DNA of 64,000 nt from Hippea jasoniae (GTDB lineage: Bacteria > Campylobacterota_A > Desulfurellia > Desulfurellales > Hippeaceae), in assembly GCF_000744435.1 (NCBI RefSeq), contig NZ_JQLX01000014.1, positions 62,001 through 126,000 on the forward strand, read 5' to 3'. Every line of letters starts with the position of its first letter. Position 1 is the stretch's first letter. The notes under the pieces were generated by a model. That model was not told the origin of the DNA. It worked only from the letters and a program-made list of their open reading frames with translations, and did no database searches. The position numbers and the translations under genes were made by a program. Of the stretch, positions 7,666 to 15,949 are shown in pieces.

Positions 7666-8801
7666 ATGAGGCTGGCAGGGGTCCATGGGCTGGACCTGTT
7701 GTTGCAGCCTGTGTAATCTTAAACAGAGAAATTCCCCATTTAGATGAAATAAAAGACTCCAAAGCACTTTCTGCTGCTAAAAGGGAAGAGCTTTACGAAA
7801 TCATAAAAAAGAACTCACTATATGGTATTGGTCTTGCCTCCAATGATGAGATTGATCAATTTGGCATAGTAAAAGCTGTTGAACTTGCCATAAAAAGGGC
7901 AATAGAAAACATGCCTCAAAAACCCACTTTTTTGCTTATCGATGGAAGGGATAGGTTTGATTTGCCTGTTAAATACAACTCCATTGTAAAGGGCGATAGC
8001 AAGGTTAAATCAATAGCCGCTGCAAGTATTCTTGCAAAGGTATTTAGAGACCGTTATATGGAGCTTATGGCTGAGATGTATCCACAATACGGTTTTGATA
8101 GGCATAAAGGATACGGCACCAAAGCGCATAAAGAGGCTCTGCTTAAATACGGTCCTTCACCGATCCATAGAAAGAGTTTTAAACCTGTCAGGGATGCAAT
8201 AGAAAGGCTTAATAAAAAACCGCGTTTGCTTTTGCATGCCTGCTGTGCCCCGTGCGCTACAAGTGTAATTGAAAGATTAAAAGATAGATACGACCTTGCT
8301 GTGTATTTTTACAATCCCAATATCCATCCAGAAAGAGAGTATAAAATAAGACTTGAAGAGATTAAAAAACTCTGCGGGTTTCACAATATAGAGCTTTTTG
8401 TGGGTGAATATAAGCCAAAGGAATGGCTAAAAAAGACGAAGGTTTTTAAAAATGAAAAGGAGGGCGGTAAACGTTGCAGTGTGTGCTATGGTATGAGAAT
8501 GTATAAAACGGCTATGGTTGCAAAAAACAAAGGCTTTGATTACTTTACAACAACCCTGTCTGTAAGCCCTCTGAAAAATTACAAAAAGATAAAACATATT
8601 GGCGAAATTCTTGCAACCCATTTTGGAGTAAAATTTGAGGATAGCGATTTTAAAAAGAAAGATGGGTTTAAACACTCCGTGGAGCTATCAAAAGAGTTTG
8701 GTTTTTACAGGCAGAATTACTGTGGCTGTGTCTACTCTCTTTTTGAATCAAAAAAGAAGAATTCTACTTTTTTGTTGACAAATCGTGATGAATCTGTATA
8801 G
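7644..8801 (+). CDS. Fusion: ribonuclease HII + epoxyqueuosine reductase QueH
   Basis: One uninterrupted 385-residue frame joins two enzymes. Residues 1 to about 190 are RNase HII, which nicks RNA in RNA-DNA hybrids (DEAGRG catalytic motif at 8-13, later LLIDGRD and AAASILAKVFRD). Residues 194-385 are QueH (DUF208), the Fe-S enzyme that makes queuosine in tRNA from epoxyqueuosine. Its cysteine motifs are all present: HACCAPC (198-204), CSVCYGMR and YCGCVYS near the end. Only a few residues (RLNKKP) link the halves. Each half is close to full length, so both are probably active. The start overlaps the DUF89 gene. The two domains have no known joint function; see findings. Confidence 0.92.
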   Translation: MGKTAGVDEAGRGPWAGPVVAACVILNREIPHLDEIKDSKALSAAKREELYEIIKKNSLYGIGLASNDEIDQFGIVKAVELAIKRAIENMPQKPTFLLIDGRDRFDLPVKYNSIVKGDSKVKSIAAASILAKVFRDRYMELMAEMYPQYGFDRHKGYGTKAHKEALLKYGPSPIHRKSFKPVRDAIERLNKKPRLLLHACCAPCATSVIERLKDRYDLAVYFYNPNIHPEREYKIRLEEIKKLCGFHNIELFVGEYKPKEWLKKTKVFKNEKEGGKRCSVCYGMRMYKTAMVAKNKGFDYFTTTLSVSPLKNYKKIKHIGEILATHFGVKFEDSDFKKKDGFKHSVELSKEFGFYRQNYCGCVYSLFESKKKNSTFLLTNRDESV

Positions 8802-8802
8802 T
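8775..8802 (+). promoter_or_regulatory. Sigma-70 promoter for tRNA-CAU and the nif3-like operon
   Basis: TTGACA (8775-8780), 16 bases, TATAGT (8797-8802), inside the last codons of the RNase HII-QueH gene. The predicted start near 8809 is 17 bases before the mature tRNA. Confidence 0.75.
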
Positions 8803-8825
8803 AATTTTTGCTTTTGAAGTTGAAC

Positions 8826-8902
8826 GGGCCCATAGCTCAGCTGGCTAGAGCCACCGGCTCATAACCGGTTGGTCCCAGGTTCGAGTCCTGGTGGGCCCAC
8901 CA
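8826..8902 (+). tRNA. tRNA with CAU anticodon (elongator Met, or Ile2)
   Basis: Acceptor stem GGGCCCA 8826-8832 pairs with 8892-8898; discriminator A 8899; CCA 8900-8902 is encoded. The anticodon loop CTCATAA is closed by ACCGG/CCGGT. CAU is shared by tRNA-Met and by tRNA-Ile2 (lysidine-modified), which I cannot separate by eye. The first codon of the next gene begins eight bases after CCA. Confidence 0.93.
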
Positions 8903-8910
8903 GTTAATTA

Positions 8911-9678
8911 ATGGAAGTAGGTAAGCTAATCGAGTTTCTTCAAGCATATTTTCCGCTAAGCCTTCAGGAAGGCTGGGATAATTCCGGTCTTCAAATCTCC
9001 CCACAGGAAAGTTCCATAAAAGGCGTGTTGTTGGCGTTGGATATAACATCGGCTACCATCGATGAGGCTATAAGACTTGGCTGTAATGTTGTTATAGCTC
9101 ACCATCCGTTGATTTTTTCTTCAACAAAAAAGATATACAACGATTTTTATCCTTTCAATGTGGCATACAGGGCGATTCAGGCAGGTATTGGTATTTATGC
9201 TTTTCATACGAATCTTGATATTGCCGAAAATGGTTTAAATGATTACCTGTGCAAAAAACTAAGACTTGAGGATGTTGAGATTATTGAGTATGCAAAGCCT
9301 CTGCGTATAGGTAGATTGAACCAGCCAAAAAGTTTTGAGGATTTTCTTGAATATGTGAAGGAAAAGTTAGAAGTTGAAGTATTAAAGTATGTGAAAGCTA
9401 AAGATAAAATGATAGAAAGGGTAGCAGTCTGCAGTGGTAGTTGCATGGATTTGTTAAATCAAATTAGGCAGCTTGACTTTGATGTATTTTTAAGCGGTGA
9501 CTTAAAACACCATACGGCTATTTTTGCAAAAGAAACCGGAATAAATGTAGTTGATGCAACCCATTTTCATACAGAAAAATACGCAAAGTTTATACTTAAG
9601 GATTTAATTGAAGCTAATTTTAAAGATATAAGAGTTTTTGTTTCAAAAGAGGATAGACTACCGTGGAAATATTTTTAG
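8911..9678 (+). CDS. Nif3-like dinuclear metal-centre protein (YbgI/DUF34 family)
   Basis: Hexamer-forming dinuclear metal protein of the Nif3/DUF34 family (255 residues), often annotated as GTP cyclohydrolase I type 2-like; its physiological reaction is unsettled. Typical motifs: EGWDNSGLQ near residue 20, VIAHHPLIF (metal histidines near 65-66), FHTNLD near 98, and DATHFHTEKY (His and Glu ligands) near 215. The ATG lies eight bases after the CCA of the upstream tRNA and has no ribosome-binding site. After tRNA 3' processing the mRNA would have a leader of only eight bases. It leads an operon with the zinc-ribbon and RNase HI genes, an arrangement I recall from related bacteria. Confidence 0.9.
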   Translation: MEVGKLIEFLQAYFPLSLQEGWDNSGLQISPQESSIKGVLLALDITSATIDEAIRLGCNVVIAHHPLIFSSTKKIYNDFYPFNVAYRAIQAGIGIYAFHTNLDIAENGLNDYLCKKLRLEDVEIIEYAKPLRIGRLNQPKSFEDFLEYVKEKLEVEVLKYVKAKDKMIERVAVCSGSCMDLLNQIRQLDFDVFLSGDLKHHTAIFAKETGINVVDATHFHTEKYAKFILKDLIEANFKDIRVFVSKEDRLPWKYF

Positions 9679-9688
9679 GAGGTGTACT

Positions 9689-10405
9689 TTGAATCCAGAT
9701 CTTGAAAAACTACTGGAGATTCAGGGTTTTGATAAAAAGATTTCAGACCTTGAAAATGAGCTTAAAAGAATCGATGCAAAGGAAAACAGGATTATAGATG
9801 TTGTTGATATTAAAAAGGCTCAGATTGCAGATGCTAACGCAGAACTTGAGGAGCTGAAGAAGGATTTAAATCTAAAAGAAGAGCTTTTAGCCGATACACT
9901 TGAAACATTAAAGAAACTTGAGGTTAAACTCAACAGTGTTTCCAACGAAAAACAGCTGCAGGCTGTTAACACAGAAATCGATATAGCAAAGACAAATAAA
10001 ACCGTACTTGAGGAAAAGATAGAGGCGGTCAAAGAGGAGATTGAACAAAAGGAAAAAGGCCTTAAAGAACTGCAGGAGCGTTATGAGCAGCTTTTAAAAA
10101 CTTTAGATGAGTTCAGGGAAAAGTTTAACAAAAGGCGAGAAGAGATAGACAAAGAGATTAAGGACATTGAAGCAGCTAAAAATGAACTTTTGCCCACAAT
10201 AAATAAAGCGGTATTAAATAAATACGAAAGAATCAATAAATGGGCAAAAGGAACAGCAATTGTGCCTTCAAGAAAAGAGGCCTGTTACGGTTGCTTTATG
10301 AAACTTACTCCTCAGGTTGTTGCGCTTCTTAAAGATACTGATGAAATCGTTTACTGTCCAAACTGCGGCAGGATGCTTTACCTAGATGATGAAAGCCAAG
10401 AGTAA
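9689..10405 (+). CDS. Coiled-coil protein with C4 zinc ribbon (COG1579-type)
   Basis: Cytoplasmic protein of 238 residues. Residues 10-180 are a long, heavily charged antiparallel coiled coil; the C-terminus has a four-cysteine zinc ribbon (CYGC near 196-199, CPNC near 222-225). This layout matches the CT398-like family, whose role is poorly known and possibly nucleic-acid-related. I set the start at TTG 9689 because AGGAGG (9677-9682) lies six bases before it; a frame open from 9638 has no such signal and would overlap the nif3-like gene. The stop overlaps the RNase HI start (TAATG). Confidence 0.82.
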   Translation: MNPDLEKLLEIQGFDKKISDLENELKRIDAKENRIIDVVDIKKAQIADANAELEELKKDLNLKEELLADTLETLKKLEVKLNSVSNEKQLQAVNTEIDIAKTNKTVLEEKIEAVKEEIEQKEKGLKELQERYEQLLKTLDEFREKFNKRREEIDKEIKDIEAAKNELLPTINKAVLNKYERINKWAKGTAIVPSRKEACYGCFMKLTPQVVALLKDTDEIVYCPNCGRMLYLDDESQE

Positions 10406-10929
10406 TGGATGAATACGATTTTTTTCTCCATTTAAAAAACAGCCCCTGCGCTAAGGAGCTTGCAGAAAAAAACAATTTAGATGATGATAAGGTTAATGAT
10501 TACTTTTTGAAGATTTTAGACTGTTTAAAGAAGGGTAGTTTTAAATCAGGTAGGCTGTTTGTTGATGGTGCATCAAGCGGTAACCCTGGAAAAGCTGGTA
10601 TTGGTGTTGTTTTACAGATTGAAGATGATGAGTTTGAGCTTTCTGAGTCGATAGGCGTTACAACAAACAATGTAGCAGAATATAAGGCGTTGATTGAAGG
10701 ATTAAAACTTGCACTGGATAAAAAGATAGACTCAATAGAGGTGTTTAGCGACTCTCAACTTGTTGTTAAGCAGATAAAGGGTGAATATGCAGTTAAAGAT
10801 GATCAACTTAAGAGGCTGCATAAAGAAGCTAATAAATTGATTAAGAGGTTTAAAAGCTTTAATATAACACACATACCCAGAGGCAAAAACAAAAAAGCTG
10901 ATATGCTGGCTAAATCAGCAGCTGTTTAG
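10405..10929 (+). CDS. rnhA: Ribonuclease HI family protein with N-terminal extension
   Basis: RNase HI-fold protein (174 residues) that would cut RNA in RNA-DNA hybrids. The fold starts at about residue 50. Catalytic acids are visible: D54 in FVDGASSGNPG, the Glu of NNVAEYKAL and the Asp of VFSDSQLV, with a late Asp in KKADMLAK. The first 50 residues are an acidic helical extension of unknown role. It is of the short ypdQ-like type without a basic protrusion, so it may be a variant. It starts inside the zinc-ribbon gene's stop codon. With the RNase HII fusion upstream the window has both RNase H types. Confidence 0.87.
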   Translation: MDEYDFFLHLKNSPCAKELAEKNNLDDDKVNDYFLKILDCLKKGSFKSGRLFVDGASSGNPGKAGIGVVLQIEDDEFELSESIGVTTNNVAEYKALIEGLKLALDKKIDSIEVFSDSQLVVKQIKGEYAVKDDQLKRLHKEANKLIKRFKSFNITHIPRGKNKKADMLAKSAAV

Positions 10930-10957
10930 TTTAAGAAAAATTTTTAAAAACTAACTC

Positions 10958-10985
10958 TTGACGAATAAGTTAAAAACTATACAAT
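10958..10985 (+). promoter_or_regulatory. Sigma-70 promoter of the TRAP transporter operon
   Basis: TTGACG (10958-10963), 16 bases, TACAAT (10980-10985). The start near 10992 gives a leader of about 20 bases carrying AGGAGG (11001-11006). Confidence 0.7.
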
Positions 10986-11013
10986 ATTGAAAATAAGTTT
11001 AGGAGGTGTGGAG

Positions 11014-12027
11014 ATGTTTAAGCGAGTTGTGTCGTTTGTTGCTGTTTTTGCCTTACTGTTAACGGTTTTTTCAGCTCCAAATGTGTTTGCAAAGAAGTAT
11101 AAGAACTACATCATTGCTACTGCAACACCGGGAGGCACCTATTATCCTGTCGGTGTGGCTATTGCAACCCTGATTAATGTGAAGCTTGCAAAAAAAGGTA
11201 TTACCGCTACAGCCATAACATCAGCTGGAAGCGGTGAAAACATCCAGCTTTTGAAAAACAAGGAGGCTGATTTTGCTATTCTTCAGGGTTTGTTTGGTGC
11301 GATGGCTTACAACGGAAAAGGCCTTTATAAAGGTAAACCCCAGAAGTTTTTCTATGCTGTTACAGCACTGTGGCCCAATGTTGAGCATTTCTCTTTGTTA
11401 AAGAAATATGTTAAAACAGGAAACATTATGGATTTAAAGGGATTGCATGAAAGATTCTCTATAGGTAAAAGGGGAAGCGGAACAGAGGGTTCTGGTAAGG
11501 TTATACTGGGAGCTTTGGGTATAAAGATTGGAAAAGATATCTATCCTGTATATCTGGGCTATAACGCAAGTATAGATGCCATGATAAACGGTAGAATTGC
11601 TGGTGCCAACACACCTGCTGGTCCTCCAGTTGCTGCTATTACAAGGTTGTTTGCAAAAGAGGGTGCTGATAAGGTTGCCATACTAAACTTTACAGATGAG
11701 CAATTGAAAAAAATAGATGCAGCATTTCCTGTATGGTATAGATATATTATAAAACCCAATACCTATCCAGGTCAGAAAAAACCTATATACACCATTGCTC
11801 AGCCCAACTTTCTTGCTGTAAGAAAGGGTGTTCCTGCCCAGGATGTTTATCTAATTGTAAAAACTATTTATGAAAACCTGCCATTTCTACACAACATTCA
11901 CAAGGCTACATATTTTATGAGCTTAAAGAATGCTATAAACGGATTGCCAGTTCCACTTGATCCCGGTGCAGCAAAATACTACAAAGAGCAGGGAGTAAAA
12001 ATTCCAGCTCGATTAATTGCAAAATAA
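11014..12027 (+). CDS. TAXI-family TRAP transporter solute-binding protein
   Basis: Periplasmic binding subunit of a tripartite ATP-independent transporter, TAXI subfamily (337 residues). A signal peptide covers about residues 1-25 (FVAVFALLLTVFSAPNVFA). The mature part opens with the family's ATATPGGTYYPVG and has TSAGSGENI and FAILQ. TAXI systems import organic acids such as glutamate or 2-oxoglutarate, or unknown solutes; the ligand here is not predictable. I chose ATG 11014, eight bases after AGGAGG, over an upstream in-frame ATG at 10987, which sits by the -10 box. The fused permease gene follows after 18 bases. Confidence 0.9.
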   Translation: MFKRVVSFVAVFALLLTVFSAPNVFAKKYKNYIIATATPGGTYYPVGVAIATLINVKLAKKGITATAITSAGSGENIQLLKNKEADFAILQGLFGAMAYNGKGLYKGKPQKFFYAVTALWPNVEHFSLLKKYVKTGNIMDLKGLHERFSIGKRGSGTEGSGKVILGALGIKIGKDIYPVYLGYNASIDAMINGRIAGANTPAGPPVAAITRLFAKEGADKVAILNFTDEQLKKIDAAFPVWYRYIIKPNTYPGQKKPIYTIAQPNFLAVRKGVPAQDVYLIVKTIYENLPFLHNIHKATYFMSLKNAINGLPVPLDPGAAKYYKEQGVKIPARLIAK

Positions 12028-12045
12028 AGGTAGGTAAGTGCATCA

Positions 12046-13953
12046 ATGGAAGATAAAAAGGATTTGATTGAGGCTGAAGCTGGTTCTTCGGTACTTTTGA
12101 GAAATCCTGATACTTTAGGTCTACCTGGTTTACTTGTAAAGATAGCCGGCGTTGTGCTGGCTATCTTTGCTTTATACTACAACAGTTTTGGTGTTATATC
12201 TGAATTGCATCAAAACGCCATATTTTTCTCTTTGATTGGTTTTATGGGTTTTATTCTTTATCCGCTTTCTAAGAAAAAGGCAAAACAAACCCTTAAAATT
12301 GACATCGTTTTAGCTTTTTTGATTCTTTTGAGTGGCTTATATCTTGTGTTTTTCGAAAACAGCGTACATGCCAGAAATGAGGCTTTGATTCTAAGGGATA
12401 TTGTTGTGGGCAGTGTAGCTGTTGTATTGTTGATTGAACTATCAAGAAGGGCTGCAGGTTTGGTAATCCCCTTGCTTGCTGTTGTGTTTTCTGCTTATGC
12501 GTTGTTTTTGGGTAGACTTATGCCTCCCGGGATGTTTAGTTTCAGGGGCATTTTTTATTCAAGCTATATCTACCGCATGTATTTTACCAATGACGGTATT
12601 TTTGGATATATTGCAACAATTGCATCAACCTATGTTTATCTGTTTATTCTATTTGCCGCCTTTTTCTTAAAAAGCGGAGCCGGTGATTTTATTATAGACC
12701 TTGCCAAGGCGTTGTTGGGCAGGAGTGTTGGTGGTCCTGCAAAAGTTGCGGTTTTAGCAAGCGGTTTAATGGGCTCGATAACCGGTTCTTCTGTTGCCAA
12801 TGTTGTGGGAACAGGTTCCATTACAATTCCTCTTATGAAGAAAATCGGTTTTAAACCTGAATTTGCAGGTGGTGTAGAAACAGCAGCTTCTGTTGGAGGG
12901 CAGATGATGCCTCCTATTATGGGAGCTGGTGCTTTTATTATGGCTCAGTGGACTCAGATTCCATACACAACGATTATTGGTAAAGCGTTTATTCCTGCGG
13001 TAATGTATTATCTTGGCGTTTTGTTGAATGTCCATATAAGGGCAAAAAAGAGCAACTTAAGACCTCTTGAGAAGGATGAGATTCCATCCCTGAAAGATGT
13101 ATTAAAGAGGGGATGGCATTTTCTTATCCCCTTGATTGTTTTAATTTTTTTACTTGTGGATGGTTTCACACCCACATATGCAGCAATAATCAGTATTGTA
13201 GCTGTTGTTGTTTCAAGCTGGCTAAAGAAAGAAACAAGAATGGGTCCAAAAGAGATTATAGATGCTATGGTTTTGGGTAGTCGCAATATGGTGGGCACAG
13301 GCGTTTTGCTTTTAATTGCAGGCATTATTGTTGGTGTAATAACTCTAACTGGTCTTGGTATTTCTCTTTCAATAATAGTAACCTCAATTACAAAAAACAG
13401 CGTATTTTTGCTTTATCTTCTAACTGCTCTGGCTGCTCTGTTTTTAGGGATGGGATTGCCTGTAACAGCTTCATATATTGTGCTTGCAATTTTAATAGCA
13501 CCTGCCTTTAAAATGTTAGGTGTAGGTGTTTTAGCAGCAAATATGGTGGTTTTCTGGCTTGCTGAGACTGCCAATGTAACACCTCCCATTGCTCTTGCTG
13601 CATTTGCTGCAAGCGGCATAGCAGGCTCAAAACCCGTGGATACGGCTATTGAGGGATTTAAGCTTGCAAAGGGTTTACTGCTTATTCCAATTCTTTATTT
13701 ATACACAAATTTACTTGCAGGTCTTCATCCTGCAGTAATTCTGCCAGCTGTAAGTGGTTTGTTTGGTTTGTTTGGATTTACTATATTTCTTGAAGGTTAC
13801 TGGAATAGGCACTTAAATATTATAGAAAGGCTACTCTTTTTGATTTTTGGGCTTCTTTCATACTATCCATCATCAAAAGAGATAAATCTTGCAGGTGTTG
13901 CAGGAATGGTTTTGTTGTTTGCTTACTACCATTTTAAGGCAAAGAAAACTTAA
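12046..13953 (+). CDS. TRAP transporter permease, fused small and large subunits (DctQM type)
   Basis: Inner-membrane, sodium- or proton-driven carrier of 635 residues with about 16 hydrophobic segments. The N-terminal four-helix part (residues 25-150) corresponds to the small DctQ subunit; the remainder is the DctM carrier. A glycine- and serine-rich SGLMGSITGSSVANVVGTG loop (18-19 residues, near 243-262) and GLGISLSI are typical of the large subunit. Fused 4TM/12TM permeases are the usual partners of TAXI binding proteins, as here. Six bases separate its end from the convergent BMP-transporter permease gene; no terminator hairpin is visible between them. Confidence 0.92.
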   Translation: MEDKKDLIEAEAGSSVLLRNPDTLGLPGLLVKIAGVVLAIFALYYNSFGVISELHQNAIFFSLIGFMGFILYPLSKKKAKQTLKIDIVLAFLILLSGLYLVFFENSVHARNEALILRDIVVGSVAVVLLIELSRRAAGLVIPLLAVVFSAYALFLGRLMPPGMFSFRGIFYSSYIYRMYFTNDGIFGYIATIASTYVYLFILFAAFFLKSGAGDFIIDLAKALLGRSVGGPAKVAVLASGLMGSITGSSVANVVGTGSITIPLMKKIGFKPEFAGGVETAASVGGQMMPPIMGAGAFIMAQWTQIPYTTIIGKAFIPAVMYYLGVLLNVHIRAKKSNLRPLEKDEIPSLKDVLKRGWHFLIPLIVLIFLLVDGFTPTYAAIISIVAVVVSSWLKKETRMGPKEIIDAMVLGSRNMVGTGVLLLIAGIIVGVITLTGLGISLSIIVTSITKNSVFLLYLLTALAALFLGMGLPVTASYIVLAILIAPAFKMLGVGVLAANMVVFWLAETANVTPPIALAAFAASGIAGSKPVDTAIEGFKLAKGLLLIPILYLYTNLLAGLHPAVILPAVSGLFGLFGFTIFLEGYWNRHLNIIERLLFLIFGLLSYYPSSKEINLAGVAGMVLLFAYYHFKAKKT

Positions 13954-13958
13954 GTTAG

Positions 13959-14903
13959 CTATTTTTCTTCTCTGATATAGGGGATACCCAGCTCTTTTGG
14001 TGGTTTTACAAAGCGTGCTTTGACAATAATAAAGCTAATGGATATAACAATAAATGTTACAAGATAGGGCAGCATATTAAGAAGAGCTGATGGTATCGTT
14101 GTGCCGCTTGCCTGGAGCTGAAACTGTAAAGCGTTTATTCCACCAAATAGATAAGCCCCAAACATCGCCTTAATTGGATCCCACATGGCAAATATAACAA
14201 GCGCTATGGCAATCCAGCCTCTGCCAGCTGTAATTCCATCAAGCCAGAACGGTGCATAGGCTATTGTTAGATAGGCGCCGCCAGCTCCAGCCATTACACC
14301 GCCAAAGAATGTCCACAGATACCTGATTTTATAAACGCTAATTCCCATGGCATTTGCCGCTTTGGCGTTTTCTCCAACGGCTCTTAAATTTAAACCAATG
14401 GTTGTTTTGTAAAGTATAAACCACATAACAAAAACGATGATGTATGAGAGATAAACAACTAAATCCTGTTTAAAAAATATTGCTCCAATTACGGGTATCT
14501 GGCTTAATAAAGGAATGTTTATGTGGGGAAGTGTGTTGTTTAGCGTCATATTTATCCACTTCTGTCCATAGAATGTTGTAAAACCACTGCCAAAAATGGT
14601 TAAAGCAAGGCCGCTTACAATTTGATTGCCGCGCAGTGTGATAGAAATAAATGCATGTATCAGTCCTGCTATTCCACCGGCTAACATACCCACAATCATA
14701 CCTAAATAGGGATTGTTTGTTGAATATGAAACTATAAAGCCAAAAAATGCACCGATAAGCATCATGCCTTCAACACCTAAATTTAAAATACCTGATCTTT
14801 CTGCAAAGATTTCGCCGATTGTGGGAAACAGAAGAATTGTGCCAGCCTTAATAGTGTTTGCAAGTAGCATTACATATATGTGGTGATGCGTCATTTTTTC
14901 CAC
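13959..14903 (-). CDS. BMP-type nucleoside ABC transporter, permease 2
   Basis: Inner-membrane permease of 314 residues with about eight helices, BPD_transp_2 family. Typical are the N-terminal LFPTIGEIFAERSGILNLG and GAFFGF segments. It pairs with the permease encoded just upstream (12-base overlap) to form the channel of a BMP (YufQ/NupC-like) importer, usually for purine nucleosides. It is the last gene of a four-gene operon: binding protein, ATPase, permease, permease. Confidence 0.9.
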   Translation of the reverse strand: MEKMTHHHIYVMLLANTIKAGTILLFPTIGEIFAERSGILNLGVEGMMLIGAFFGFIVSYSTNNPYLGMIVGMLAGGIAGLIHAFISITLRGNQIVSGLALTIFGSGFTTFYGQKWINMTLNNTLPHINIPLLSQIPVIGAIFFKQDLVVYLSYIIVFVMWFILYKTTIGLNLRAVGENAKAANAMGISVYKIRYLWTFFGGVMAGAGGAYLTIAYAPFWLDGITAGRGWIAIALVIFAMWDPIKAMFGAYLFGGINALQFQLQASGTTIPSALLNMLPYLVTFIVISISFIIVKARFVKPPKELGIPYIREEK

Positions 14904-15949
14904 CTGACTCTGTAGTTTAAAAATATCTGTGCTCCAACGAGGCTGAAGAGAATTATACTTTCTATAAGATTTACTATGCCGTATGAAACACGCATTGTGA
15001 TCTGGATTGAGTATCCTCCAGAGGATAATCCGCCAAAGAGTATTGAGGCAAAAAAAGTGGTGATCGGGTTAAGGTATGAAACCCATGCAACGATAATTGA
15101 TGTGTAGCCGTAATCGGCGCCGATTTTTATCTGTAGAAAGTGAATTATACCCGATACCTCGACCATTCCCGCAAGCCCAGCTAAGGCTCCACTTATCAGC
15201 ATTCCTATGATGATGTTCTTTTTCACATTAATACCTGCATAATGCGCTGTTTTAGGGTTGTCTCCAATAATTCTCATCTCATAGCCAAAACGGGTTTTTG
15301 ATATAAGAAAATAAACAAACAGAAGCGCAAAAATAGCAAAGACAAAACCGATTGTTAGTCTGCTTCCGCTAAACAGAATCGGTAATTGAGCATAATCAGG
15401 AAATGTTTTTGACAGAGGAAAGCCGTAGCTTGAAGGATTTTTCCACGGTCCATACATGAGAAACTTCAGTATAAACAGTGCAATGTAGTTTAATAACAGT
15501 GTCGTTATAACCTCATTGACCTCCCAGATGATTTTTAAGATAGTGGGTATTAAAGCCCATAAAGCGCCACCGATCATACTTGCAATAACCATTACTGGCA
15601 GCATCATATAATGCGGGATCTTGTCAGTTAAAAATATGGGGAAATAGGAGCTAAAGATTGCACCCATGATGTATTGACCGTATGCACCGATGTTCCAGAT
15701 ATTCATTTTAAAAACCACAATGAGGCCTGCGGTTATAAGCATCAAGGGAACGGCTGCAACAAGCGTTTCTGATATAGCATAAGGGCTTCCAAAGGCGTTT
15801 ATTAATAGCTGTTTGTAAACCTCAAATGGGTTTATGTGGGCTACTGCAATGGCTATGCCACCAATAAAGAAGCCAAGTAGAATTGAAATAATCGGTATGA
15901 GAATTTTTAGGTAGTTTCTTTGGGTTGAAACCTTTTCAAAGTATATCAT
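14891..15949 (-). CDS. BMP-type nucleoside ABC transporter, permease 1
   Basis: Inner-membrane permease of 352 residues with about nine hydrophobic segments and the YufP-like INPFEVYKQLLINAFGSP region near residue 40. The loop IGDNPKTAHYAGI (about 230-242) resembles the family's ATPase-contact segment. It overlaps the ATPase gene by four bases (ATGA) and the second permease gene by 12 bases, so translation is probably coupled. The substrate is inferred from the system as a whole. Confidence 0.9.
   Translation of the reverse strand: MIYFEKVSTQRNYLKILIPIISILLGFFIGGIAIAVAHINPFEVYKQLLINAFGSPYAISETLVAAVPLMLITAGLIVVFKMNIWNIGAYGQYIMGAIFSSYFPIFLTDKIPHYMMLPVMVIASMIGGALWALIPTILKIIWEVNEVITTLLLNYIALFILKFLMYGPWKNPSSYGFPLSKTFPDYAQLPILFSGSRLTIGFVFAIFALLFVYFLISKTRFGYEMRIIGDNPKTAHYAGINVKKNIIIGMLISGALAGLAGMVEVSGIIHFLQIKIGADYGYTSIIVAWVSYLNPITTFFASILFGGLSSGGYSIQITMRVSYGIVNLIESIILFSLVGAQIFLNYRVRWKK

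Noticed and set aside
8837-9049. Minus-strand 70-residue frame reading HQDSNLGPTGYEPVALAS near its end
   Set aside because: It is the antisense of the tRNA-CAU gene plus the start of the nif3-like gene; this peptide is a familiar tRNA-derived artefact in databases.
12636-13325. Several minus-strand frames inside the TRAP permease gene
   Set aside because: They are antisense shadows of a strongly conserved 12TM carrier and have no initiation signals.
13954-13990. Possible bidirectional terminator between the TRAP and BMP operons
   Set aside because: The genes are only five bases apart and no stem with a T tract is visible; I cannot support one.
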